Source: Halobacteriovorax sp.
GTDB taxonomy: Bacteria; Bdellovibrionota; Bacteriovoracia; Bacteriovoracales; Bacteriovoracaceae
DNA length: 15,179 nucleotides
Assembly (NCBI GenBank): GCA_002686115.1
Contig: NZAF01000111.1
Location: 1 to 15,179, forward strand
Direction of reading: 5' to 3'
Shown: positions 7,632 through 14,979 of the stretch, piece by piece
Layout: every line of letters begins with the position of its first letter
Numbering within the stretch: position 1 is the first letter of the stretch
The notes under the pieces: model-generated
The model's input: the letters and a program-made list of their open reading frames with translations, nothing else
What the model was told of the DNA's origin: nothing
Databases searched by the model: none
Translations under genes and position numbers: made by a program

Positions 7632-10000
7632 TGAATATCTCCAATGTTGATAACAATATTCCCATCATCAACTTTAACTTTTTTTGAAAAAACCTTATCT
7701 TCCAGCCAGATTTCATACTCACCTTTTTTAACATCACTCACAACAAACTCTCCACGTCGATTTGTGAAAAAAGGAAAGCTTCTTCCACCTACACTCACAA
7801 GATTACCAACCTTAAGAGAATGCTCATCTGAAATAAATCGTCCTTTAATAACAAAGGTCTTATCACTACCAAGCCTAACGGGAACAACACTTTTTAATGT
7901 CGGAGCAATAAAGAACTCTTCAAAATCATAAGAGGCGCCGAAGTCTAAGTGAGTTGGGTCCATGTCAACTTTATATAAATAATAACTCGTAAGAGTTGGA
8001 AGATAGATAGTATTTCGAAACTCTTTTGAAAGTACTCCACCTACTTGTGTTAGAAGTCCAATCTTTTTATCTTCAAGAGACTCCTTACCTTTAATATATG
8101 CAAAGCTATCTGCAATGTATGGAGTTAGACCAATAAAGTCATCGGTCATCACTATTGAACCTCTAAGACGTGCTTCATATTCGTCATTCTTTGTATCTGT
8201 AAGTCTTGCCGATATATCGGTTGAAAAATAGCGACTAAGATATCCTGCTTGTAGATCTGCATTTTTAGAATCAGGATCGGTGTCATAAGAGGCAAAATAA
8301 TTAAAAGTATCTTGCCTATCAAGAGGGCTATAGCTTACTTGAGCTAGATTAGTTTTATTTTCATAGTCATAAAAATTACTTACAAAATGCCCCGTCTCAG
8401 AGAAGCTCATATTAAAAAAGAGCGTAAATTCAGTATCCCATTCATTTAAATTCTTTCTTCTTCTAAAATTGACATTAAAGGAGGAGTCACGAAAGGGTCT
8501 TAGGCCTAGGTTTAATCCATATACCTGTCTATCAAAGTCTGAACTTCTATAAGAGAGAGATCTTTCAAGATCAATCCCTGCATTAATATAGTCATTAAAA
8601 AACCAATTCATATCATAGCGTAGTGTATGCTGATATTCATTCCTTTTCGACTCCGTATCAAAGCTAGCGTAATAAGGAGAACGATATTCATAAGTAATGA
8701 GGTTTCTAATTGAACGAGCATTTTTTTGTGTAAAGAACTCAAATTCATTTAAAGAATTAACACCTGCATGTTCATTCAGTTTATCTTTTGAAAAATTTAA
8801 ATAACTTCTAAAATTTCCAAGTGGCGTCGCTTTAATAAGAGACGGACCAACAAGTAGTGATTCATCACTATATTGAAGTGAAAAGCTTTGAGTATAGGTC
8901 TTAGTGATACCTTGAGAGTAAAAAGAACTTAAAATAGTATCATCAAGACTTTCATAATCAGGCTCAAGATTATAATTTCCCTTAACCCCTAGATTAAAAC
9001 TGTAACGAGAAAGACCTACTCTTAAAAGTTCTTCAGAGCCCGCCCATTGATAACTAAACTCTCGAGTGTCACCACCGACTTCTTTTGCGACAATTTTCAC
9101 ACGGCTTCTACCAAAGTCTAAAATAAGATCTCTTATTGAGTGTCTTCCCTCTTCAAAAATCTCACTCTTTACAGGTTTATCATTTATATAAATTGTAACA
9201 AATGATCTTCTCTCTAGGACAAATTCAAATTCATTAATTGGTGTAATTCTATTATAAGGGTTTAGCGCAAAATTCTTACTCAATGAGAGCCCTAAGAGAT
9301 TAAGCCTACTTTGTGTGGTGAGGACTTGTGTATCGATATCTCCAAAGCTTAGTCTTAAGTCACTCTTAGGCATATCATAAGTTAGTCGAGAGCGTTTTCT
9401 TGTAAAACTTTCTTTTCTAATATCATCAGTAAGTTCAAAGCGGTTTTCCAGCACGAGATCACCAAACTTTAAAGAACTGTCGAGATCTAATTCATAGTCA
9501 TTATTTGAGCGTCCCCTAGAATCATTTTCTTCAAAATCATACTGAAGCCAATAATTTAAAATATGAGACCATTTGGAAGGTCTAAAAATTTTCTTTCCAA
9601 AAGTTTTAGGCCCATAATACACTTCTTTAGCATTGAGCTTATAAAACTGTGCTGGAATATCAATAATGATTTTAACTTCGCTTGGATCATAGAATAACTT
9701 TATATCCTTCGATAATTCTGTACGTGCTATGTTCTTAGGTGCGATATTAGATACAAAATCTTCTTCAAATATTGGAAGCAGTTGATTTCTTAAACAGGTC
9801 CCATCAAGTGACATAACCTGGGTCCCTTTTAAAACAAAGTCACACTCTCCTAAATACTTCTGTCCTAAAAAAATATTTAATCTAACTGCTTGTTCTCTTT
9901 GCTTTGTACCAAATACCTTTTCATATAGGTCTTCCTGCGTCGCACGAGTAGAGAAGAACACCAAAAAAAGAGAGATGATATAAGTAAAGGTCTTATTCAT
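7628..10000 (-). CDS. Outer-membrane fimbrial usher (Csu/archaic type)
   Basis: Outer-membrane pore that receives chaperone-pilin complexes and polymerises the pilus. From the ATG at 10000 it is 790 residues with a signal peptide; an in-frame ATG at 10018 would add six. The N-terminal domain (about 35-115) has one cysteine pair, C53/C69, and ends in LFYDP-x-x-x-x-x-IIDIP, the family's junction to the barrel. The barrel is rich in alternating aromatic strands. The plug is clear: a GDIDTQ...LLGLSLSKNFALNP approach (about 220-248), then VTIYINDKPVKSEIFEEG and a DLILDFG-x-x-x-VKIVAKE strand pair (about 268-310). The C-terminus (RRGEFVVSDVKKGEYEIWLED, about 747 onward) is the usual usher C-terminal domain. 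It overlaps the chaperone gene by 8 nt and the adhesin gene by 4 nt. The length and SCPU-type partners fit the archaic (sigma) clade. Confidence 0.85.
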   Translation of the reverse strand: MNKTFTYIISLFLVFFSTRATQEDLYEKVFGTKQREQAVRLNIFLGQKYLGECDFVLKGTQVMSLDGTCLRNQLLPIFEEDFVSNIAPKNIARTELSKDIKLFYDPSEVKIIIDIPAQFYKLNAKEVYYGPKTFGKKIFRPSKWSHILNYWLQYDFEENDSRGRSNNDYELDLDSSLKFGDLVLENRFELTDDIRKESFTRKRSRLTYDMPKSDLRLSFGDIDTQVLTTQSRLNLLGLSLSKNFALNPYNRITPINEFEFVLERRSFVTIYINDKPVKSEIFEEGRHSIRDLILDFGRSRVKIVAKEVGGDTREFSYQWAGSEELLRVGLSRYSFNLGVKGNYNLEPDYESLDDTILSSFYSQGITKTYTQSFSLQYSDESLLVGPSLIKATPLGNFRSYLNFSKDKLNEHAGVNSLNEFEFFTQKNARSIRNLITYEYRSPYYASFDTESKRNEYQHTLRYDMNWFFNDYINAGIDLERSLSYRSSDFDRQVYGLNLGLRPFRDSSFNVNFRRRKNLNEWDTEFTLFFNMSFSETGHFVSNFYDYENKTNLAQVSYSPLDRQDTFNYFASYDTDPDSKNADLQAGYLSRYFSTDISARLTDTKNDEYEARLRGSIVMTDDFIGLTPYIADSFAYIKGKESLEDKKIGLLTQVGGVLSKEFRNTIYLPTLTSYYLYKVDMDPTHLDFGASYDFEEFFIAPTLKSVVPVRLGSDKTFVIKGRFISDEHSLKVGNLVSVGGRSFPFFTNRRGEFVVSDVKKGEYEIWLEDKVFSKKVKVDDGNIVINIGDIQ

Positions 10001-10688
10001 AATCGAGAACGACCTCATTTACTTTTGGGACTTCTTTAAAAAGACTTTTCTTTAGGCGAAATTGTCTCTTCTTTTTTGCCAGAACATTTTCTCCAGCAAA
10101 TCCTTTTAAACTCTCAGTTTCTAGAAGAACCTTTTCCTTAACCTTAAGTTTTAAACTCTTCAAAAGCTGGTGAGACGTTCCCCTGTTTTCGATAGTAAAA
10201 ACCACCTCGTCTTTTTCTACTGAAATGGAATCAACATGAATGTCTGATTTAAACTCTTCTTTTGAAATGTAGAGAGCTCCTAAATACTTCATGATAATTT
10301 TAATTCCAGTTTTCTTCTTCTTATCAAAATCGATCGGTAGTTGCTCAATTTTTAAACGGTAACTAAGTTCACTTTTAATGTCATTTTGACCCAGCCATGT
10401 CACTTTGATACCTCTTTTTTCTGAAGGCTTTAAAATAATCTGATTGGGATAAATAATAAAATTTTTATCATCTACAGCTGGTAGTTTTTCACTTCCATCA
10501 ATATTCATTTCTCTTTTAACTAAACTAGCTTCAATTGCCATCGGTTTATCTGTATTGTTAGTGACTTGATAAACGACAGTATTCTTATCCTTTCCAATGA
10601 TAATAGAGTCAGACAAAGGAGAGAGTCTAAATGCATAAAGAGGGAGTGCGATAAGAGTCGCAAGGATGATTTTAAAAATATTTTTCAT
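9993..10688 (-). CDS. Periplasmic pilus-assembly chaperone (PapD/CsuC-like)
   Basis: Periplasmic chaperone that folds pilins by donating a strand and delivers them to the usher. 231 residues with a signal peptide, cleavage likely after LYA (residue 19). The N-terminal immunoglobulin domain shows the family pattern: VVYQVTNNTDKPMAIEASLVKRE (about 38-60), FIIYPNQIILKPSEKRGIKVTWLG (about 77-100), then ELSYRLKIEQLPI (about 107-119). That E-x-x-YRL-x-x-(E)-x-LP ending is typical of Csu-like chaperones. A second, shorter, lysine-rich domain follows (about 145-231) with TIENRGTSHQLL. No cysteines are present. The start has a GGAAG ribosome-binding site 7 nt upstream. The nine bases GAAGTTACT before this start also occur before the start of the short pilin gene. 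The gene overlaps the usher start. Confidence 0.85.
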   Translation of the reverse strand: MKNIFKIILATLIALPLYAFRLSPLSDSIIIGKDKNTVVYQVTNNTDKPMAIEASLVKREMNIDGSEKLPAVDDKNFIIYPNQIILKPSEKRGIKVTWLGQNDIKSELSYRLKIEQLPIDFDKKKKTGIKIIMKYLGALYISKEEFKSDIHVDSISVEKDEVVFTIENRGTSHQLLKSLKLKVKEKVLLETESLKGFAGENVLAKKKRQFRLKKSLFKEVPKVNEVVLDYE

Positions 10689-10760
10689 AGAGTAACTTCC
10701 ATTGTCACAGATGATTTACAGATAAAATTTTATCACTTTAGTGTGTAGAATAGAAGTCGT

Positions 10761-11015
10761 TTAATTAACAGTAACTGTGTAAATTCGATGATTTGTTTGA
10801 CTTTCATCTCTTCTATTCACTCTTATGGAGTTTGAAGTTGTATTAGATTTGATATCAAAGTCTAAATTACTATTATTTTTGTTTTGATTGATTTCGATAC
10901 TGGCCGGAATACGTGCATTTAGTTGAAGAACAATTCTTGATGAGGCATTTGCAATTGCCGCTGAACAAACAAAGATTACAAAGGAGATGAATATAATTAT
11001 GTTAGCAACCTTCAT
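10761..11015 (-). CDS. Half-length pilin-like exported protein
   Basis: Small exported protein of about 84 residues from the ATG at 11015. It opens with a signal peptide (MKVAN..., cleavage likely after ANA). The open frame also has an ATG at 11045, but that would put ten residues (MLATFREVTS) ahead of a normal signal peptide, and only the 11015 start has a plausible ribosome-binding site (GAGAAG, 8 nt). The mature part, about 59 residues, begins RIVLQLNARIPASIEIN, which lines up with ATLNLTGTIAPVVEIEIN of the major pilin next door, and ends at IYTVTVN, matching the pilin's YYITISS strand. So it matches only the first half of a pilin domain. The downstream sequence gives no pilin-like continuation in any frame, so this does not look like a simple frameshift. 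No mature cysteines. It may be a minor or capping subunit, or a decayed pilin. Confidence 0.65.
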   Translation of the reverse strand: MKVANIIIFISFVIFVCSAAIANASSRIVLQLNARIPASIEINQNKNNSNLDFDIKSNTTSNSIRVNRRDESQTNHRIYTVTVN

Positions 11016-11043
11016 TGAAGTAACTTCTCGGAAGGTTGCTAAC
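11001..11043 (-). repeat. Perfect 12-bp inverted repeat enclosing the start of the short pilin gene
   Basis: GTTAGCAACCTT at 11001-11012 is the exact reverse complement of AAGGTTGCTAAC at 11032-11043, separated by 19 bases. In the minus-strand transcript it forms a 12-bp hairpin lying between the major pilin stop (11066) and the next gene. The loop contains the probable ribosome-binding site (GAGAAG) and the start codon (11013-11015), plus a nested GAAGT-A-ACTTC dyad. There is no T-run after either arm, so it is not an intrinsic terminator. Intergenic hairpins after major-pilin genes are known to shape the ratio of major to minor subunits by mRNA processing or attenuation; a similar role here is inferred. 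Confidence 0.8.
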
Positions 11044-11065
11044 AATACTTGAGCGTTTTAATTAA

Positions 11066-11521
11066 TTATTTTGCAGTAATTTCAAATGTTACTGTGTCTG
11101 TATAAGAACCACTTGCAAAATCAAAGGCATCTGTTCTAGCGTCAGTAACAGTTACTGTAACTGCTCTATCAGTCGATCCCACAACTCCAGCGTTATCAAC
11201 AGTGGCCACACTTGATAGATTATATGAAGTTCCACCGTAACCTAGAGTATAGGTTGCAGAGTCTGCAGCGCCATTATTAGGCGAGCCACTATTTGCAGAG
11301 GAAATTGTAATGTAATATCCATCTGCATCGTTAGATGTTTCCGTCACTGTTGCAACAGATTGAGCTGTTTTGTCTAATAAGTCGACAGTCGCAGAGGCAG
11401 AAGCTGCTCCGTTAATCTCAATTTCAACAACTGGTGCAATTGTTCCTGTTAGATTTAAAGTTGCCGTAGTTGCTGCAAAGGCTCCAGAAGTAAGTAATGT
11501 CATTAGTAAAAGTTTTTTCAT
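11066..11521 (-). CDS. Major pilin subunit, Csu/SCPU-like
   Basis: Probable main shaft subunit of the pilus: first gene of the operon, behind its own promoter. 151 residues; signal peptide cleaved after AFA (residue 16). The mature protein begins with TATLNLTGTIAPVVEIEI, has VATVTETSNDADGYYITISSANSG in the middle and ends SGSYTDTVTFEITAK, the closing strand seen in spore-coat-U/Csu pilins. It is rich in Ala, Thr, Ser and Gly and is strongly acidic. It has no cysteine at all, whereas typical CsuA/B pilins carry a disulfide. A GGGAGA ribosome-binding site lies just before the ATG. A 20-nt gap to the open frame of the short pilin gene contains the outer edge of a strong hairpin, which could set this gene's higher expression. 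Confidence 0.8.
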   Translation of the reverse strand: MKKLLLMTLLTSGAFAATTATLNLTGTIAPVVEIEINGAASASATVDLLDKTAQSVATVTETSNDADGYYITISSANSGSPNNGAADSATYTLGYGGTSYNLSSVATVDNAGVVGSTDRAVTVTVTDARTDAFDFASGSYTDTVTFEITAK

Positions 11522-11564
11522 GCTATCTCCCTTTTTCAGTTAGCGAGTTTCTGCATACTTGTGT

Positions 11565-11580
11565 AGCAATAAAAGTGCCA
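11565..11580 (-). promoter_or_regulatory. Sigma-54 promoter of the pilin operon
   Basis: Read on the minus strand the sequence is TTGGCAC-TTTTA-TTGCT, matching the sigma-54 consensus (TGGCAC-N5-TTGC) with exactly 10 bases between the GG and GC doublets. It predicts a start near 11554, giving a leader of about 33 nt that includes the GGGAGA ribosome-binding site of the major pilin gene at 11521. Nothing comparable was seen in the other gene spacers. A near-match to an IHF site (AATCAATTAGTGA, minus strand, 11611-11623, one base off consensus) lies between it and the upstream dyad. Confidence 0.75.
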
Positions 11581-11651
11581 ACAAAAGCAATAACTACTCT
11601 TTAGGTTAATTCACTAATTGATTGAAATCTAGACGGTTAATATGAGCACAG

Positions 11652-11668
11652 TGTCAAACATCTTGACA
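11652..11668 (-). promoter_or_regulatory. Candidate upstream activator site for the pilin sigma-54 promoter
   Basis: A perfect dyad TGTCAA-GATGT-TTGACA (minus strand). Its centre is about 105 bp upstream of the predicted sigma-54 start, the usual distance for an NtrC-family activator. The dyad is not followed by a T-run, so it is not a terminator for the gene ending at 11711. The regulator is not encoded in this window. Confidence 0.45.
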
Positions 11669-11710
11669 GGTGACTCTTGAAGCGACAAAGAAAATGACGG
11701 CCCTAAGTTA

Positions 11711-12475
11711 CTAAAATGTATGAAAATGTAGATTGATACGCTCCCCTTCTCTCTCAAATGGTCTGATAAGCCCAGAATTAACATAACTTAAAAAGCCCTG
11801 TGGAGTTGCAAGGTCGGGGACATTTTGTCTTTCATAAAAGTATTGATAGAGACCAGATGTCTTTGGAATTGCCGTCACCCTAAATCCTTTTAAAGAACAT
11901 GGAGCACATATGGCCTCTAGGTACTGCTCAGCAGTTTGATCTTCATTATTTCTTTGCTCAAATAATAAACGGAAATTTAAAAGTCTATTATAGTATTGAT
12001 ACTGAAATCCTTTTTCATTAAAAGAATAGTTAATGACTAATTCTCTTTCTTTTAAAATTATTTGAAGATGAGATGTTGAATTTTTAATAAATTTAAAAGT
12101 GCGAATATCTTCTTCACTGAGTGGTGATTCTTCAAGATAGTTCTTAATATGAAAAGTTCTCATCTCACCCCAAAGACTTAAAGTCATTTGATGTTCATGA
12201 TGTGAAAAGATATCATTTTTATAAACAATTCTTTCTTTATAGCATTGCCACAAGCTTATACCGTACTTCGTTATTCGCTCACAGGATTCATTATCATCAT
12301 CCCTTCCATCAATGATCGCACCTTCTTTAAATTCTTCAAACTCTCTTTTGATTGTGCGAAATAATGTATCACTGATACTCTCTGGATCTGGATGAAATGA
12401 TGGAAAGATTAAGGGGTTACTCGCTTGAGCTTTAGAAGAATAAAAAAGAATAATTAAAAAGACTAGCGCTTTCAT
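11711..12475 (-). CDS. Unrecognised exported protein with a CxxC motif
   Basis: I do not recognise this family. 254 residues with a signal peptide (cleavage likely after AQA, residue 18), so periplasmic or exported. It has four mature cysteines: C65 and C78 in an N-terminal acidic region (DGRDDDNESC...WQC), and C190/C193 in a CAPC motif of thioredoxin-like spacing. No thioredoxin fold is evident around CAPC, so it may be a structural or metal pair rather than a redox site. The middle alternates polar and aromatic residues (QYQYYNRLLNFRLL, 158-171), suggesting beta structure. It starts 8 nt after the preceding gene and is the last of a three-gene exported-protein operon. No terminator is visible after it, so read-through into the pilus operon is possible. 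Confidence 0.7.
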   Translation of the reverse strand: MKALVFLIILFYSSKAQASNPLIFPSFHPDPESISDTLFRTIKREFEEFKEGAIIDGRDDDNESCERITKYGISLWQCYKERIVYKNDIFSHHEHQMTLSLWGEMRTFHIKNYLEESPLSEEDIRTFKFIKNSTSHLQIILKERELVINYSFNEKGFQYQYYNRLLNFRLLFEQRNNEDQTAEQYLEAICAPCSLKGFRVTAIPKTSGLYQYFYERQNVPDLATPQGFLSYVNSGLIRPFEREGERINLHFHTF

Positions 12476-12483
12476 CTTCTCAT

Positions 12484-13497
12484 TTAATCCTTGGGTCTTT
12501 GATCGAGTATAAGGTTATTTTCCGCGGCTTCAATATACTGTAAAAGAAGAATTCTAATTCTTTCTAGATCTCGATTTAAAAGTTGTGTAAATGCCAAACG
12601 AAGCTCATCAATAAGCCTACTATTTTGCCCACTGGCGCTTATTTGTTGAGTATTTGGAAAGTTACTTACCGAGAATTTTACAATCCCGCTAAGTGAACCG
12701 AGACCAATATTTACGATAATATTATTAAACGCTTGAGAAAATTCAAATTCAGAAATTTGCTTAGAGTTACTAAAGTAGAAAAAATTCTTCTTTCTCTTTT
12801 TGATAATGATACTTTTTTGATCAATATTAACATTCACTCCATAAAAGAGACGTTTAATTTTATAAGGATAGAACGTCACAACATAATCAGTGTTTTCACT
12901 GTCTCTTTTATAAGTTGTAAGCTGCATAATTTTTTGGCGATAAACTCTTATCGTCGAAAAATGTCTATCTCCATCTCTTTTTCCTTCAACAGATAAAAAA
13001 GGCATATCTGAGACTGAATACTTTATTTGGTAACGAAAATAATCATAATTAAAGATATCAAGATTAAGCTTACCTGCAAGATAGTCCTTCACTGAATTTT
13101 TCTCTAACTCTTCGCCTTTATAGAAGAACTCCTCTGTAATCTCTGAGTCTCTTAAGCATCCTCTAAACTTTCCAACTTCCTTTAATTGTTTTCCGTCATC
13201 ACTTAGATTTGAATAGAGAGAAATATAGGTAAGCTCTTCTTTACTTTTTATCGTCTTTCCAGCGCACTGAACGTCTTTATTGCTGAAGTAAGTAATAGAG
13301 TTACCATTTACTCTTTGAATATAATTCTTTGGAATCTCTCTAAACTTGGCTTCAACTGTTCCTCTAAGTTCTGAAATAAGAGAAGAATAAGTTGGCATTC
13401 CTTGAGGGACTGACGCCATTGCTTGATTCAGACATACTACAAAAATGATATATCTCAATAAAGCTTTGAATAAAGTTTTCGATAAAGATTTGGTCAT
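12484..13497 (-). CDS. Unrecognised exported protein
   Basis: I do not recognise this family. 337 residues with an N-terminal basic stretch and hydrophobic core (about 15-28, cleavage likely after AMA or MAS), so probably exported. It has two mature cysteines, C78 and C113, spaced like a disulfide pair. The middle is basic and rich in Tyr/Phe/Lys (about 150-245), with a KKRKKNFFYF patch near 233-242. The C-terminal 50 residues look helical (RLIDELRLAFTQLLNRDLERIRILLLQYIEAAENN) and could mediate oligomerisation. Its start overlaps the stop of the upstream secretin-like gene by one base (TAATG) with no clear ribosome-binding site, so translation is probably coupled. The N-terminal third shares a faint pattern with the next gene (helix, Cys, Cys, then a K-x-YL stretch), perhaps distant paralogy. 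Confidence 0.7.
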   Translation of the reverse strand: MTKSLSKTLFKALLRYIIFVVCLNQAMASVPQGMPTYSSLISELRGTVEAKFREIPKNYIQRVNGNSITYFSNKDVQCAGKTIKSKEELTYISLYSNLSDDGKQLKEVGKFRGCLRDSEITEEFFYKGEELEKNSVKDYLAGKLNLDIFNYDYFRYQIKYSVSDMPFLSVEGKRDGDRHFSTIRVYRQKIMQLTTYKRDSENTDYVVTFYPYKIKRLFYGVNVNIDQKSIIIKKRKKNFFYFSNSKQISEFEFSQAFNNIIVNIGLGSLSGIVKFSVSNFPNTQQISASGQNSRLIDELRLAFTQLLNRDLERIRILLLQYIEAAENNLILDQRPKD

Positions 13498-14933
13498 TAA
13501 ATAAACTTATTAGTCTGAGGGTTATAATACAGTGTCACTCTCTTATAAAATGGTCTCGTATTACCTCTAGGTCCTTTGATAAATTCTGTAAATGAAACCT
13601 TTATCTTAATATATTTTTTATCAAGGTAGCGCTGTCTTATATCTGAGAGCACGAGGCCTCTTGTCATTAATTCTTCTAGAGATCGGTTAGCTTCTTGCTT
13701 TATCCCACCCCCACGAATTTTTATATCAAATCTCTTTTTGTAATTTTCATCACGAGCAAGTTCAGGATTGAGTTTAAAACCAATGATTCTCTCACCAGTC
13801 GTACCAAAACGAGCAAAAGGTTTAATATCTTCTAGCACTTCATCCATTTCAACTGGAGTTGTATCGAAGTTTCTGATTTGTTGATCAGTAAAATTACCTC
13901 TAATGACAGAGTCAGCAATTCTTCTGGCCTCTGCGGCGATGTCATCTTGACTTATGGACTCTGCTCTCACAAGAATGAGAAGTTTATTATATTCTTCTCC
14001 AGTTGATCTATTAAAACCATTAAGCTGAATACCTCCATCTGTACTAGAGGCACTTGAAATACTCTTAACAGTTGTTTGAGTAAGTCCTCGATAAAGAAAC
14101 ATCGATGCTCTATCAACATCAGTGCTATTAACAGACATCATCGTATCATCAACTGGATTTACAACTGACTTTTCATACTTAAGATCAAAGTTTGAAATCT
14201 TAACAAGATCACTATTATCTCTTTCAATTGAAACAGAACCATTGATCGTAAGTCCAGTTTGTTTCTCTAAGATCCCTGAAGGGCCTTCGAAAGGAACAAA
14301 AGTAGTATCCGAAAAGTTAATATTTTCAAAATTTGTAATATAAGATTCGTTCGTGATTGCTCTTTTTGTATGCCTTCTCACACTTGAAGCACCTAAGACA
14401 ACAGAGAGGTCTACTGTTTTTAGTGGGATATTGAATGATAAATCACCATTATTAGCATCACTAATCCCCCCACTAAAATCCCCTAAACTTCCAGGAGTTC
14501 TCATGGTTACGGCGGTGATCTGAGCGCGAAGGTTTTTTAAACCGGTTTCAGTCATCTCTACAATCTCAGTCGTTACTTTTACCATATCAACAGGCTTAAA
14601 AGATTCAAGAGCATCAACATATGGAATAAGAAGTTTAAAACGTTTTAAAATTTCATCTTCTTCAAACCAGAAAACAACTGTGTTACCACTCTCGACTTCG
14701 AGGTAGCTTCCATCAGTAAAGAAGATCGACTGCTGTGGAAAAAGTTGAGTCGTTACACGTGTAACAAATTGGCGCCCTGTTATATTCGAAGTGTAATAAA
14801 CACACCTTTTAACTTCAACATCACACACTGGCTTTTCAACATCTCTATTAAGACTTGGACCTTCAAAGTCTTCAGCAAAGAGAGTGATATGTAAAAAGAT
14901 TGAAAATAATAAAACTAATACTTTATTCATCAT
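13497..14933 (-). CDS. Exported protein with secretin-like domain
   Basis: 478 residues with a signal peptide (cleavage likely after LFA, residue 20). The part from about 117 to 322 follows the order of features in the secretin domain of outer-membrane channels. MVKVTTEIVEMTETGL (117-132) resembles the first secretin strand. ITNESYITNFENINFSDTTFVPF (193-215) resembles the NE-x-A-x-I-x-x-G...VP core. TGLTINGSVSIERDN-x-x-LVKI (226-246) resembles the TG-x-x-L-x-V-x-P-x-I-x-x-D strand. NKLLILVRAES (316-326) resembles the closing EL-x-I-x-I-TP strand. The N-terminal region has C37 and C44. After 326 comes a charged tail of about 150 residues not typical of secretins. A second ATG is at 14930; a GGGG stretch lies about 8 nt upstream. 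First gene of a three-gene operon. No partner ATPase or inner-membrane gene is nearby. The secretin reading is inference from pattern only. Confidence 0.6.
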   Translation of the reverse strand: MMNKVLVLLFSIFLHITLFAEDFEGPSLNRDVEKPVCDVEVKRCVYYTSNITGRQFVTRVTTQLFPQQSIFFTDGSYLEVESGNTVVFWFEEDEILKRFKLLIPYVDALESFKPVDMVKVTTEIVEMTETGLKNLRAQITAVTMRTPGSLGDFSGGISDANNGDLSFNIPLKTVDLSVVLGASSVRRHTKRAITNESYITNFENINFSDTTFVPFEGPSGILEKQTGLTINGSVSIERDNSDLVKISNFDLKYEKSVVNPVDDTMMSVNSTDVDRASMFLYRGLTQTTVKSISSASSTDGGIQLNGFNRSTGEEYNKLLILVRAESISQDDIAAEARRIADSVIRGNFTDQQIRNFDTTPVEMDEVLEDIKPFARFGTTGERIIGFKLNPELARDENYKKRFDIKIRGGGIKQEANRSLEELMTRGLVLSDIRQRYLDKKYIKIKVSFTEFIKGPRGNTRPFYKRVTLYYNPQTNKFI

Positions 14934-14951
14934 GAAAATTCCCCAAAAATT

Positions 14952-14979
14952 TTGACTGGAAAAATCGTAGCGATATGAT
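14952..14979 (+). promoter_or_regulatory. Sigma-70-like promoter of a candidate small RNA
   Basis: On the plus strand, -35 TTGACT (14952-14957) and -10 TATGAT (14974-14979) with a 16-base spacer: each box matches 5/6 of consensus. The predicted start is about 14985. No ORF follows it before the terminator at 15039-15074. Confidence 0.55.

Noticed and set aside
10689..10760. Frameshifted second half of the short pilin
   Set aside because: The other frames after the stop give only a short non-pilin peptide or immediate stops, and the chaperone gene begins within 72 bases.
11016..11045. Upstream ATG at 11045 as the start of the short pilin gene
   Set aside because: It would place ten residues ahead of an otherwise normal signal peptide, and it lacks a convincing ribosome-binding site.
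11652..11668. TGTCAA/TTGACA dyad as a terminator for the gene ending at 11711
   Set aside because: The stem is only 6 bp of mixed bases and no T-run follows on the minus strand.
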